NCBI RefSeq assembly: GCF_910594005.1
Contig: NC_057835.1
Location: 52,042,001 to 52,106,000 of the forward strand
Direction of reading: 5' to 3'
Length of the DNA: 64,000 nucleotides
Origin: Cervus elaphus
Taxonomy: Eukaryota > Chordata > Mammalia > Artiodactyla > Cervidae
Part shown: positions 1-10,789 of the stretch, in pieces
How positions within the stretch are numbered: the stretch's first letter is position 1
How the letters are laid out: each line of letters begins with the position of its first letter
Made by a program: the position numbers and the translations under genes
The notes under the pieces: model-generated
Database searches by the model: none
Told to the model about the DNA's origin: nothing
The model's input: only the letters and a program-made list of their open reading frames with translations

Positions 1-136
1 ATGGCATCACCGACTCGATGGGTGTGAGTTTGAGTAAACTCCGGGAGTTTGTGATGGACACGGAGGCCTGGTGTGCTGCGATTCATGGGATTGCAAAGAG
101 TCAGACACGACTGAGCGACTGAACTGAACTGAACTG
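1..136 (+). mobile_element. BovB LINE 3' end, cut by the window edge
   Basis: This is the last ~135 bases of a BovB (RTE-clade) LINE in sense orientation. It shows the usual tail, ending in tandem tgaac units with no poly(A). The 5' part lies outside the window. It closely resembles the tail at 63745-63902. Confidence 0.9.
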
Positions 137-560
137 ATATTATACACCTACAATTTATATAATATTGTACAGCAGGTATACTTCAATAAATTTTTAAATG
201 TCAATTAAAACTATTATGTGCTATTATCTCATACCTGTTAGAATGACTTCATCAAAAAGATAAGAGGTAGCAAGTGTTTGTGAGAGTGTAAAGAAAAGGA
301 AAAGTTTTTGCACTGTTTGGGTGAATGTATAATGGGGCAGCCACTATGAAAAATATTATGAAGTTTCCTCAAAAAGATTAAAAATAGAACTACCATATAA
401 TCTATCAATTTCACTTCTGGCTATTTGTCCAAAGAAAATTAAAAATACATCTCTATGTTTATTGTAGCATTATTTATAATAGCCATGATATAGAAACAAA
501 TTGAGATCATCTATTTGAGTTCTGTTTCTTAAGACATATAGGGTGAAAATATTGAAATAC
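137..560 (+). mobile_element. Old L1 3' fragments, sense
   Basis: Bases 140-200 resemble an L1 3' UTR end, with cttcaataaa as the poly(A) signal context. Bases 215-555 resemble the 3' part of L1 ORF2, including recognisable stretches such as cacctgttagaatg-like and gcagccactatg. Divergence is high, so this is an ancient mammalian L1M-type copy. The two pieces are out of L1 order and may be separate fragments. Confidence 0.55.
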
Positions 561-644
561 TATATTTAAATACCTATAACTGAGGAATGATTGTGTAGCA
601 GAAAAAAATGACAGAAATATAAATTTTAAAATATCAGAATAATT

Positions 645-1009
645 CAGTCACTCAGTCATGTCTGACTCTTTGCGAATCCACGGACTGCAGCCTGCCAGGC
701 TTCCTTGTCCTTCACCAACTCACAGAGCTTGCTCAAACTCATGTCTATTGAGTCAATCATGCCATCCAACCCTCTTATCTTCTGTATCCCCTTCTCTTCC
801 TGCCTTCAATCTTTCCCAGCATCAAGGTCTTTTCCAATGAGTCAGCTCTTCACAACACATGGCCACACTATTGGAGTTTCAGCTTCAGCATCAGTCCTTC
901 CAATGGATATTCAGGACTGATTTCCTTTAGGATTGACTGGTTTGATCTCCTTGCAGTCCAAGGGACTCTTCAAGAGTCTTCTCCAACACAACAGAATAAT
1001 TAATAACAC
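645..1009 (-). mobile_element. BovB LINE, 5'-truncated, antisense
   Basis: This is a ~365 bp BovB 3' fragment in reverse orientation, starting at the tail (cagtcactcagtcatgtc) and running into the ORF2 C-terminal coding end. It is flanked by a perfect 12-bp TSD, atcagaataatt, at 633-644 and 1010-1021, so the insertion is intact. Confidence 0.92.
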
Positions 1010-1021
1010 ATCAGAATAATT

Positions 1022-2030
1022 AAAATATAAAAATGGGCAAAATACATGAAAGGACATTTCACAGGACAGGGTCATTAAAGGCATATATATGATAAAAGAC
1101 ACAATCTAACATTGGGGGAAATGCAAAGTAAAAACCACAATAACATAATATTCTCCTTCTTGGATTAATATTTTTTAGTCTGATAATAACCTCAATGATC
1201 AAGGATGCAGATCTAAGTAAATTGTCATACAGTGCTGTTGAACATATATAGTGGCATTATTATTTGGAAAACTACTGGGTATTAACAAAACATATGCATA
1301 GGGTATGTCTTATATGTATATATCAGAAGAAATGTACAGAAATAGTTGTTCAAATATTGTTGCTAATAGTCACTAACAGAAATAATGTAAACAATCAACA
1401 AGAGTGATATAGATGTACAACATGTTGCTGGTGGTTTAGTCACTTAGTTGTGTCTGACTCTTGTGACCTCACGGACTGTAGCCTGCCAGGCTCCTCTGTC
1501 CATGGGATTCTCCAGGCAAGAATACTGGAGTGAGTTGCCGTTTCCTGACCCAGGGACTGTACCCATATCTCTTAAGTCTCCTGCATTGCAGGCAGATTCT
1601 TTACCAACTGAACTACGAGGGAAGCCCCATAGAACATGTTATATTAATGTAGTTAACTTCTGTGCAATAGTGGAAAAGAAGGGACTGCCATGTGCATGTT
1701 TCAATGTGAGTAAATCTCTAATTATGTTATTGCAAAGAAAGTGCAAGTCACAAAAATACAGTCATCCATTTTACAAAAATTTTTAAACAGGCAATTTTAA
1801 CAACACATTATTTAGAGATATAGACATTATTAAGTTAAATCTATAAGGAAAAAAAAAAGAACTATTTAAAAATTAGGATGGAGAGGATTGTATTTTGGGA
1901 GGGTCAAAAAGTAGGGGAAATTTCCAAGATGTGAAGAGTATAGTTTAGTCAGGTATTGGTTAAATAGGTGCTTGCTTTATTATATTTTCCACTTTTCAAC
2001 ATTTCTATTATATTCACTACTTGGATTATA
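1022..2030 (+). mobile_element. Old L1 (ORF2 end to 3' UTR), sense, interrupted
   Basis: The segment begins aaaatgggcaaaatacatga, a well-known L1 ORF2 stretch, and continues through diverged ORF2 and 3' UTR-like sequence to about 2030. A Bov-tA SINE interrupts it at 1427-1632. No reading frame survives. The 3' limit is uncertain. Confidence 0.5.
1427..1632 (-). mobile_element. Bov-tA SINE, antisense
   Basis: This is a full-length tRNA-plus-BovB-tail SINE read in reverse. It ends on the + strand in the tRNA-derived head (ggaagcccc). The BovB-derived half shows ttagtcacttagttgtgtctga. An 8-bp TSD, aacatgtt, lies at 1419-1426 and 1633-1640. Confidence 0.85.
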
Positions 2031-2055
2031 TGCTGTATTTCAAAATGTATTTCTA

Positions 2056-2439
2056 AATGTGTACTTCTTTAAATCCAGCAATTTTTCCTTTAGGAATCCT
2101 TCTAGTAATGTCAGTCATACGGGAAAGTACATATATGTTTAATGATGTCTCCTGCTACACTATTTGCCCTAATACATTTTTAAGGCAACGTAATTATTTA
2201 TCATATGTGGATATTCAATTAAATATGTGCACACACATACATACATACACAAACTGTGAGATGCCTGATCTTAAAGTATAAATTAAATATATATGAAATA
2301 GTGTACATGACACATTTAAAAAAGCAATTTTCAAAAGCAGGTAAAAATCTATAAGGAATCACTTAAAAAATACTTATAAAGATATATGGAATATATTATT
2401 ATTTATTCATGATTACTCTCTTCCTATGTTTAACACAAT
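2056..2439. other. Unassigned AT-rich DNA with a short CATA repeat
   Basis: No repeat family or gene is recognisable. A short cacacatacatacataca run sits at about 2229-2250. The 74-codon frame across it has no family signature and looks like chance. Confidence 0.5.
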
Positions 2440-2830
2440 TCCCTTAAGGAAAACATAGTTTCTCACATCACCTGTGTAGCCCTGTCAATGACTAGCTTTG
2501 GCCAATGAAATATTAATATAAGCAAATGTGGTATACTCCGTTTTTAAGCAAGCAACTTAAATTGTGCTTTCACAGTTGGCTCTGCCTCTTTTCTTCACTT
2601 TCATAAGAGAATATGATGCTTCAAATGAGATCAGCTCCTTTTTTCTGTGTTCTGGAAGGAGAAGAAGGTGAGTTGACCTCAGGTAAGACATGTCAACTCA
2701 CGGGACATTCAGTCAACCAGCAGTTTTCAAGGAACAAGAGCAATAAATAATGTCTTGCTGTAAGTCTTTGAGATAATAGGTTACCCGTTACTGTAGCAAA
2801 TAATGACTGAAACAATTGATTAAACAATAT
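2440..2830 (+). mobile_element. MaLR/ERVL-type solo LTR-like sequence (tentative)
   Basis: The stretch carries features reminiscent of MLT1-type LTRs: tggccaatgaaat early, then gcaataaata and a ttgctgtaagtctttgagat stretch followed by ttactgtagca near the end. Divergence is strong and no TSD was found, so the family call is tentative. Confidence 0.4.
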
Positions 2831-3355
2831 ATAAAGATAAAGATGATATATAAGTTTTCTATTGTTCAGTGACTAAATTGTGCCCAACTCTTTGAGACCC
2901 TATGGTCTGTAGCACAACAGGCTTCTCTGTCTTCCACTGTCTCCCAGAGTTTGCTCAAATTCATGTGCATTGAGTCAACCATCCAACTTGCTTATCCTCT
3001 GTCATCCCCTTTTCCTGCCTTCAATCTTTCCCAGCATCAGAGTATTTTCTAGAGTTGGTTCTTCACATCCAGTAGTCAAAATACTGGAGCTTCAGCTTCA
3101 GCATCAGTCCTTCCAATGAATATTCAGGGTTGACTTCCTTTGGGATTGACTGATTTGATCTCCTTGGAGTCCAAAGGACTTTCAAGAAACGTCTCCACCA
3201 CCAAAATAAGAAAGCATCAATTCTTCAGTGCTCAGCCTTCTTTATGGTTCAACTTTCAAAACCGTACATGAATACTGGAAAAAACATAGTTTTGACTATG
3301 TGAGTTTTTCTTGGCAAAGTGATGTCTCTGCTTCTTAATACATTGTCTAGGTTTG

Positions 3356-3769
3356 TCATAGCTTTCCTTCCAAGGAATAAGCTTTAATTTCATGGCTACA
3401 GTCACTGTCCATAGTAATTTTGGAGCCCAAGAAAATAACATCTGTCACTGCATACACTTTTCCCCCTTCTATATGCCATGAAATGATGGGACCAGGTAAC
3501 ATGATCTTAGTTTTCTGAATGTTGAGTTTGAAGCTGGCTTTGTCACTCTTCTCTTTCACCCTCATCAAGAGGCTCTTTTGTTCTTCCTCACTTTTTGCCA
3601 TTAGAGTGGTATCTACATAAATGAGGTTGTTGATATTTCTCCTGGCCATCTTGATTCTAGCTTGTGATTCATCCACCCTGGCATTTCGCATAGAAGTTAA
3701 ACAAATAGGGTGACAATATACAGCCTTGTCATACTCTTTTTCCGATTTTAAATCAGTCAGGTGTTCCAT
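3356..3769 (-). pseudogene. BovB ORF2 remnant, RT palm to thumb, outer copy
   Basis: A 137-codon frame reads across the region that normally holds the RT palm of BovB ORF2. The line INNLIYVDTTLMAKSEEEQ sits where active copies have the Y-A-D-D box. Here the second of the two catalytic aspartates is threonine, and the box has been altered by substitution and indel. The downstream line LNIQKTKIMLPGPIISW matches the other BovB copies in this window. It belongs to the older outer BovB (2861-7975) and is not functional. Confidence 0.75.
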
Positions 3770-3884
3770 GTCAGGTTCTAACTGTTGTTTCTGAACCCAT
3801 ATACAGGTTTCAAGGGACAGTTAAGGTGGTCTGGTACTCATATTTCTTTAAGAATTTTCCAGAGTTTGTTGTGATCCACACAGT

Positions 3885-4224
3885 GTTGGAGAAGACTCTT
3901 GAGAGTCCCTTCTACAGCAAGGATATCCAACCAATCAATCATAAAGAAATAAGTCCTGAGTATTGGAAGGACTGATGCTGAAGCTGAAACTAATACTTTG
4001 GCCACCTGTTGTGAAGAACCAACTCATTGGAAAAGACCCTGATGCTGGGAAAGATTGAAGACAGGAGAAGAAGGGGATGACAGAAGATGAGATGGTTGGA
4101 TGTCATCACTGACTCAATGGACATGAGTTTGAGCAAGCTCTGGGAGTTGGTGATGGACAGGGAAGCTTGGCGTGCCACAGTCCATGGGATTGCAGAGTCG
4201 GACATGCCTGAGCAACTGAGCTGA
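3885..4224 (+). mobile_element. BovB 3' fragment, sense, nested in antisense BovB
   Basis: A 340-bp sense BovB tail starts at gttggagaagactcttgag and ends in the actgagctgaac tail. The host BovB resumes immediately after it. The 7-bp TSD acacagt is at 3878-3884 and 4225-4231, so this is a true insertion into the older copy and not an inversion of it. Confidence 0.88.
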
Positions 4225-4373
4225 ACACAGTCAAAGGCCTTAGCATAGTCAATGAAGCAAAAGTAGATGTTTTTCTGGAATTCTCTTGCCTTCACCATGA
4301 TCCAAAAAATGTTGACACTTTGATCTCTAGTTCCTTTACATTTTCTAAGCCCAGCTTGTACATCTGAAAGTTC

Positions 4374-4642
4374 TCAGTTCACATATTGCTGAAGCCTAGC
4401 TGGACAGATTTTAAGAACAACCTTGCTCTCATGTGAAATGACTGCAATTGTGCAATAGTCTGAACATTCTTTGGCATTGCCCTTCTTTGAGATTGGAATG
4501 AAGGCTGACATTTTCCAGTCTGGTGGCCACTGCTGAATTTTCCAAATTTGCTGGCATATTGAGTGCAGCACTTCCACAGCATCATCTTTAGGATTTGAAA
4601 TAGGTCAGTTGGAATTCCATTACCTCTGCTAGCTTTGTTCAT
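4374..4642 (-). pseudogene. BovB ORF2 remnant, RT N-terminal part, outer copy
   Basis: Two overlapping frames (67 and 87 codons) cover the RT N-terminal region. They show NKASRGNGIPTDLFQILK, then the W-K-M / PI / KKGNA line typical of BovB just before motif A. The frame changes within the segment, so at least one indel is present. It is part of the older outer BovB, immediately 3' (in genome order) of the sense BovB insertion. Confidence 0.75.
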
Positions 4643-4807
4643 AGTAATGCTTCCTAAGGCCCATTTGACCTCACACCCTAGAATATCCAGCTCTAGGTCA
4701 GTGACCTCACCATTGTGGTTATCCAGATCATTAAGATCTTTCTTGTATCAGTTCAGTTCAGTCCCTCTTAGTGTCTGACTCTTTGTGACCCTATGGACTG
4801 CAGCATG

Positions 4808-4861
4808 CCAGGCTTCCCTGTCCATCACCAACACCCAGGCTTCCCTGTCCATCACCAACTC
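4808..4861. repeat. 27-bp tandem duplication inside a BovB tail
   Basis: Two adjacent 27-base units (4808-4834 and 4835-4861) begin ccaggcttccctgtccatca and differ only near their ends. Other BovB tails in the window carry a single unit here, so this is a duplication private to this copy. Confidence 0.9.
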
Positions 4862-4924
4862 CCAGAGCTTGCTCAAACTCATGTCCATTGAGTCAGTGAT
4901 GACATTCAACCATCTCATCCTCTG

Positions 4925-5308
4925 TCATCCTCTTCTCCTCCCACATTCAATCTTTCCCAACATCAGGGTCTTTTCAAATGAGTCAGCTCTCCACATCAGG
5001 TGGCCAAGGTACTGGAGTTTCAGCTTCAGCATCAGTGCTTCCAATGAATATCTGGGACTGAATTCCTTTAGGATTGACTGGTTTGATCTCCTCGCTGTCC
5101 AAAGGACTTTCAAGAGTCTTCTCCATAACCACAGTTTAAAAGCATCAATTCTTTGGCACTCAGCTTTCTTTATTGTCCAACTTTCACATCCATAAATGAA
5201 AACTGGAAAAACCATAGCTTTGACTAGATGGACTTTTGTCGGCAAAGTAATGTCTCTGTTTTTGAATATGCTGTCTAGGTTTGTCATAACTTTTCTTCCA
5301 AGGAGCAA
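4925..5308 (-). pseudogene. BovB ORF2 C-terminal remnant, nested copy
   Basis: This 127-codon frame covers the BovB ORF2 C-terminal region. It includes LLGRKVMTNLDSIFKNRDI, the VHLVKAMVFPVFIYGCESWT line, and the [14 protein letters not shown] and [20 protein letters not shown] lines near the end. It is one of the better preserved pieces of the nested copy. It is separated by stops and shifts from the upstream RT fragment. Confidence 0.8.
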
Positions 5309-5502
5309 GTGTCCTTTATATCATGACTGGGGTCACCATTTGCAGTGATTTTGGAAACCAAAAAATAAAGTCTGTCACTGTTTCCATTGTTTCCCTATTT
5401 GCCATGAACTGATGGGACCAGATGCCATGATCTTCGGTTTTTGAATATTGAGTTTTAAGCCAGGTTTTTCACCCTCCTTTTTCACTTTCATCAAGAGGCT
5501 TT

Positions 5503-6015
5503 TTAGTTCCTCTTCACTTTCTGCCATAAGGCTGGTGTCATCTGTGAATCTGAGGTTATTGATATTTCTTGCAGCAATTCTGATTCCAGCTTGTGCTTCA
5601 TCCAGACTGGTATTTCACATGATGTACTCTGCAAATAAGTTAAATAAGCAGGGTGACAATATACAGCCTGCACGTACTCCTTTCCCAGTCTGGAAACAAT
5701 AGTTTTTCCATGTCTAGTTCTAACTGTTGCTTCTTGACTTACATGCAGATTTCTCAGGAGGCAGGTTAGGTGGTCTGGTATTCCCATCTCTTGAAGAATT
5801 TTCCATAGCTTGTTGTGACCTACATAGTCAAAGGCTTTGGCATAATCAATAAAGCAGACGTAGATGTCTTTCTGGAACTCTCTTGCTTTTTCTATGATCC
5901 AACGGATGTTGGCAATTTGATCTCTGGTTCCTCTGCCTTTTCTAAATCCAGCTTGACCATCCAGAAATTCATAGTTCAAGTACACTTGAAGCCTGACTTG
6001 GAATATTTTGACCAT
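5503..6015 (-). pseudogene. BovB ORF2 reverse-transcriptase fragment, nested copy
   Basis: A 170-codon frame carries the BovB RT core. Near its start is GFRKGRGTRDQIANIRWI. It is followed by FIDYAKAFD, which contains the motif A catalytic aspartate region, and GIPDHLTCLLRNL. After about residue 110 the frame leaves the family sequence, reading CHPAYLTY where active copies continue to the Y-A-D-D box, so a frameshift has occurred. RT of this type copies BovB RNA at the nicked target. This copy is 5'-truncated and dead. Confidence 0.8.
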
Positions 6016-6134
6016 TACATTGCTTGCGTATGAACATTTTTTGGCATTGCCCTTCTTTGGGATTTGGAATGAAACTTCTCACCGCCTCTTCTTAATTGCT
6101 TCTGCTTCCATCAGATCCTTACCATTTCAGTCAT

Positions 6135-6332
6135 TTATTGTGCCCACCCTTGTGTAAAAGTTACCCTCGATATCTCCATTTTTGTAAAGAGATCTCTAGT
6201 CTTTCCCATTCTATTCTTTTCCTCTATTTCTTTGCAGTGTTCATTTAAGAAGGCCTTCTTATCTCTCCTTGCTATTCTCTGGAACTCTGCATACAGGTGA
6301 GTATATGTTTCCCTTTCCCTCTTGCCTTTCAC
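6135..6332 (-). pseudogene. BovB ORF2 linker between endonuclease and RT, outer copy
   Basis: This 65-codon frame matches the lysine- and arginine-rich BovB segment between endonuclease and RT (QRIARRDKKAFLNEHCKEIE, then NRMGKTRDLF). The same line occurs in the sense copy at 61702. It shows that the outer BovB resumes here, upstream of the nested insertion. Confidence 0.75.
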
Positions 6333-6811
6333 TTCTCTTCTTAGCTATTTTTAAAGACTCCTCAGACAATCAGTTTGTTTTCCTTCTTGCGTTTCTTTTT
6401 CTTTGAGAAGTTTTTGGTCACTCCCTCCTGTACAAGGTTACAAACCTCTATCCATATTTCTTTAGGAACTCTATCTACCTAATCTCATCCCTTGAATCTA
6501 TTTGTCACCTCCACTATATAATTATAAGGGATTTGATTTATGTCATATCTGAATGGCATTGTGGTTTTCCCTACTTACTTCAATTTAAGCCTGAATTTGG
6601 CAATAAGGAGTTCATGATCTAAGCAACACTCAGGTCCAGTTCTTGTTTTTGTTGACTGTATAGACCTTCTGCATCATTGGCTCCAAAGAACACAGTCAAA
6701 CTGATTAATGTATAGACCATCTTATGATGTCCAAATACAGAGACATCTCTTGGGTTGTTGGAGAAAGAGTTTTTGCTGTGACCAGTGTTCTCTTGACAAA
6801 ACTCTTCAATC

Positions 6812-6979
6812 CCATGGACTGTAGTCTGCCAAGATCCTCTGTCCATTGGATTCTCCAGTCAGGACTACTGGAATGGGCTGCTATTTCCTTCTCCAGGGGA
6901 TCTTCCTGACACAGGGATCGAACCTGGGTCTCCTACATAGCAGGCAGATTCTTCACTGTCTGAGCCACCAGGGAAGCCC
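6812..6979 (-). mobile_element. Bov-tA SINE, antisense, in BovB endonuclease region
   Basis: This is a reverse-oriented Bov-tA that ends on the + strand at ccaccagggaagcccc. It starts abruptly at atcccatggactgtag, so its BovB-tail end is truncated. About 30 bases of the expected host BovB are missing at the junction with tgcaaggccaaacttgcc, so the insertion came with a target deletion, or one followed. Confidence 0.8.
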
Positions 6980-7106
6980 CTGCAAGGCCAAACTTGCCTG
7001 TTATTCAAGGTAACTCTTGACTTCCTACTTTTGCATTCCAATCCCCTGTGATGAAAAGGACATCATATTTTTGGTATTAGTTCCAGACATTGTTGTAGGT
7101 CTTCAT

Positions 7107-7242
7107 GCTACTGCTGCTGCTGCTAAGTCGCTTCAGAAGTGTCCGACTCTTCGTAACCCCATGGACTGCAGCTTACCAGGCTCCTCTGGCCATGGAATTT
7201 TCCAGGCAAGCGTACTGAAGTGCGTTGCCGTTGCCTTCTCTG
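7107..7242 (-). mobile_element. Bov-A monomer SINE, antisense
   Basis: The element starts with ctgctgctgctaagtcgctt and ends at gccgttgccttctctg, matching a single Bov-A unit. A 12-bp TSD with one mismatch (gtaggtcttcat / gtaagtcttcat) is at 7095-7106 and 7243-7254, inside the outer BovB. Confidence 0.88.
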
Positions 7243-7390
7243 GTAAGTCTTCATAGAACCATTCAATTCCCACTTCTTTAGCATCAGTGGATGCAGTGTA
7301 GACTTGGATTGCTGATAAGTTGAATTGTTTGCTTTGGAAATGAACAGAGATCATTCTGTTGTTTTTGAGGCTGCATCCAAGTACTGCATT

Positions 7391-7657
7391 TCAGACTCTT
7401 TTGTTAACTCTGAGCGCTACTCCATTTCTTCTATGGGATTCTTGCCCACAGTAGTAGATATGATGGTCATATGAAATAAATTTGCCCATCCCTCTCCATT
7501 TTAGTTCACTGATTCCTAAAATGTCAATGTTCACTCCTGCCATCTCCTGCTTGATCTTGTTCAATTTACCTTGATTCATGGATGTAACATTCCAGGTTCC
7601 TAGGCAGTACTGTTCTTTATAGCATTGGACTTTACTTTCACCCCCAGACACATCCAC
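7391..7657 (-). pseudogene. BovB endonuclease domain fragment, outer copy
   Basis: This 88-codon frame matches the N-terminal apurinic-type endonuclease domain of BovB ORF2. GTWNVTSMNQGKL holds the metal-site asparagine, and DILGISELKWRGMG holds the glutamate. HIYYCGQESHRRNGVAL follows. The endonuclease nicks target DNA for target-primed reverse transcription. The rest of the domain is out of frame or stopped. Confidence 0.82.
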
Positions 7658-7975
7658 AACTGATCATCATTTCCTCTTTTGCTAACCACTTTATTCTTTC
7701 TGGAGCTATTCATAATTGCCCTCCTCTCCTCTCCATTAGCATACTGGACACCTTCTGACCTGGGACTCATCTTCTGGCATCATATTTTTGTGCCTTTTCA
7801 TACTGTTCATAGGGTTCTCTAGGAAGAATACTGGAATATGTTACCATTTCCTCACACAGTGGACCACATTTTGTCAGAACTCTTCACTATGACCCATCAG
7901 TTTTGGGTGGCCCTGCATGGCATGACTCATATTTAATAGCTTTATTGAGTTACACAAACCCCTTTGCCACAAAAA

Positions 7976-8598
7976 GGCTGCAATTCATGAAGGAAATATA
8001 TAGGTAGGCAGGCATTTTAAATAGAGGTGAATAGGAAAGATGTCTTGATTGTTATTACATTTATTTGTGTATCAAGTATGTATCAGTGCTGCTGACACTG
8101 TATATATATAAAATATGTATTTTTCAAGTATTATAATTGGATCAGTGCAATACAGTGTATCTCCTTCTTGGGAATGAAATCAAAGGTATGTGGTACAAGT
8201 TTATGTGTGAAAAATAAGGATAAGCTGGTGATTTAACAATACTCTAAATTGCCAAATATCTTTAAAAGAATGTAGATCTCTATAGACTGTTTGTCCATGT
8301 ATCAAAATTCTGTTCATAAAGCTAAAATTGAGGATAAACTCTAGTTTGTCTATTTTACTCTGATCATAGTCTGCCAAATACCAACTGTCCCTCTGACAAA
8401 GCACTTAGTTTATTACAGTCTATTACTAGAGTAATATATGCATCATTTCATCCTACTAATTAATTTCTAGAAATATGGGAACCCTTCTTGTGTATTTTGA
8501 AAAATAAGTAATTTGCCATAGTAGACCCTCAATGTGTATTTATCATGCTCAAAAAGTAAAATAAACATCCTAATTTTGCTATCTTAATTGCTCCCCAA
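7976..8598. other. Unassigned DNA between BovB and Bov-tA
   Basis: This stretch is AT-rich with a short TA run near 8100-8110. I recognise no repeat or gene in it. The minus-strand frame at 8201-8404 (67 codons) has no family signature. Confidence 0.5.
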
Positions 8599-8815
8599 AG
8601 GGCTTCCCTGGTGGGTCAGACAGTAGAGAATCTGCCTGCAATGCCAGAGACCTAGGCTCAATCCCTGGCTGGGGAAGATCCCCTGGAGAAGGGAATGGCA
8701 ACCCACTCCAGTATTCTTGCCTGGAGAATTCCACGGACAGAGGAGCCCTTGGGCTTCACAGTCCATGGGGTCACAAAGAATCAGACACAACTGAGCAACT
8801 AACACTTTCACTTTC
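8599..8815 (+). mobile_element. Bov-tA SINE, sense
   Basis: A full Bov-tA starts gggcttccctggtgggtcag (tRNA-derived head), passes through the A/B-box-like region and ends in the BovB-derived tail aactgagcaactaacacttt. No clear TSD was found. Confidence 0.88.
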
Positions 8816-10087
8816 AAGTAGTCTAAATATTTACTCCTCATGCTTTGCTTCCTTTCCCCAAAGTTGCTTAGAATGTTCTCTTGCCTGGCTGGTGGAATAA
8901 TCAACATGTTACCATAATATAATAAGATAAATCAAACAGGAAAATAAATTGGCATATTTGAACAAAATGCGCACATACTGTTTAGAAAACTATACCCAGC
9001 AGAGAACACCATTTCCTGTTTTTTCCAGTCTACACACTTTCACATTTGGGGCTTCCTTGTAGCATAAGAAGTTAGAAGTTGTTGAGATCCAGTATAGCAT
9101 CAAACTTCTCTATTTTCAATTTCTAATACACATATGTTTACTGTAATTTTTCTATAATTTGTTTTATTTTATCTGAAATGTATTAATGTTAACTGTAACA
9201 ATTAATGCAGCAAGCATTGACTCCCCATCATTTCTCTAGTAAGAGAAAGCCCTGCATTACTCTGTGTCTTTCTAACTCTCAGATCACAAATAAGAGTTTT
9301 GGTTGTCCTCCAGATACAGCAGTAAACTTCATGAAACATCAATGAATATCCTCACTCCAAGGAGACATATATAGTAAACTCCTATAAAATGTCAGCTTGA
9401 TGCTGTTATACTAATAATGTCACTATAAATAGGACTTTATATATCTGTTTTATGATATGGAGAATATGATTTGACCATAATTTGATTGAATTTTTCTGTG
9501 TATAATACAAAATATTTTATTGATTAATAAAAAGCAATCATAGTGATGCTTATTAATGACAATTTGATGACCACAATTGGACCTGAATTTGTAGAACGAA
9601 AAACTGGGAATGCAATTTAACATCATCAAGCATCCATTATTTTCAACTATATGTGGGTGCTAACACCAAGTTTCTATCCTTTAGGAGCTCATCATATTTC
9701 ATTTAGATTTATTAATGGATCTCTATGTATGTTCTTTCTGAGCCCAGGATATTCTAGACTAGGGCTTCTATTTTCTTACAGTCTGTGGCAAAAGACTAGG
9801 TTTGGGTTTTCTTTCTTCCTCCCTTTTTTCCTACCTCTCTCCTCTCTCCTTCCTTTCCCTCTTTTCAACTTACAATTCACTGCAAACTGATACTATTTTA
9901 AAACACAAAAAAGAGAAATTATCAGGAAATAAAAAATATATATCATTTACAACTTCAGTTTCTATTCATTTCAAAAAGGATACATTTTTTTTTTCATTAA
10001 GTATAGCAGAAACAGAATACAGGATAAAGAAATAAATTTAAGAATAATATATCTTTTGTATTGAAATATGTGTGGATAATTAATATA
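8816..10087. other. Unassigned AT-rich DNA
   Basis: About 1.3 kb without a repeat or gene I can name. A pyrimidine-rich tract (ttctttcttcctcccttttt type) lies at 9810-9870 and explains the phenylalanine/leucine/serine-rich frames there, which are not credible genes. Confidence 0.5.
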
Positions 10088-10275
10088 TAGCTGTATTGTC
10101 CAATGCATATTGGACAATATAGAATATAGAAATATTCTATATCTGTGCTGATCAGTACAGCAGCTGCTAGCCACATGTAATTATTGAACACTTAAAATAT
10201 GACCAGTATGACTAAGAAACTGAAGTTAAAAAAAAATAAATTAATATGGTCAATGTGGCTAGGTGCTAACAGAAT
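10088..10275 (+). mobile_element. hAT-Charlie MITE (MER58/MER3-like) fossil
   Basis: Recognisable blocks are tattctatatctgtgctgat, gctagccacatgtaattatt and gaacacttaaaatatgacca, in the order seen in MER58/MER3-type non-autonomous hAT elements. It is strongly diverged. It predates ruminants and carries no coding sequence. Confidence 0.6.
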
Positions 10276-10470
10276 AGAAAATCACTATTAAAATGTAGTT
10301 TTGCCATTTCTCAGTTCTGACCAAATATTTCTGAGCAAAATAACTATTCTGCCTTTTGAACACACATACTTTCAAAAAGCATGGAATATATTTTTAATTA
10401 AAAATTACTTTATTGCTGAAAAATTCTCACCAACATCTGAGCTTTTAGCAAGGTGCAATCATTTTGCAAT

Positions 10471-10785
10471 CAGTTCAGTTCAGTTGCTCAGTTGTGTCCT
10501 ACTGTTTCTGACCCCATGGATCACAGCACGCCAGGCTTCCCCTGTCCATCATCAACTCCTGTAGCTTGCTCAAACTTATGTCCATTGAGTTGGTGATGTC
10601 ATCCAACCATCTCATCCTCTGCTGTTCCCTTCTCCTCCTGCCTTCAGTCTTTCCCAGCATCAGGGTCTTTTCCACTGAGTCAGTTCTTCACATTAGGTGG
10701 CCAAAATATTGGAGCTTCAGTACTTCCAATGAATATTCAGCACTGATTTCCTTTAGCATTGACTGGTTTGATTTCCTTGCAGTCT
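10471..10785 (-). mobile_element. BovB LINE, 5'-truncated, antisense
   Basis: A 315-bp BovB tail begins cagttcagttcagttgctca. It is flanked by a 10-bp TSD with one mismatch (attttgcaat / atttagcaat) at 10461-10470 and 10786-10795. The right side abuts or interrupts a Tigger fossil. Confidence 0.88.
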
Positions 10786-10789
10786 ATTT

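Larger units (their letters stand above)
4748..6070 (-). mobile_element. Younger 5'-truncated BovB, antisense, nested in older BovB
   Basis: A second antisense BovB begins with a fresh tail (cagttcagttcagtccctc) and extends about 1.3 kb to the RT N-terminal region, where it stops near the tggaatgaaac junction. Beyond 6072 the older BovB resumes at the point where it was broken at 4746. No clean TSD could be seen at the two junctions. It contains a 27-bp tandem duplication at 4808-4861. Confidence 0.8.
2861..7975 (-). mobile_element. Near full-length BovB LINE, antisense, split by four insertions
   Basis: Reading the minus strand, BovB is present from its 5' end (about 7975) through the endonuclease, reverse transcriptase and 3' tail (2861). 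It is interrupted by a sense BovB tail (3885-4224), a 1.3-kb antisense BovB (4748-6070), a Bov-tA (6812-6979) and a Bov-A monomer (7107-7242). Removing these leaves about 3.1 kb in correct BovB order, close to the usual 3.2 kb. The pieces meet in register: the copy stops at 4746 in the gaactgtac region and resumes near 6072 immediately upstream. It has many stops and frameshifts and is an older copy than its inserts. Confidence 0.85.
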
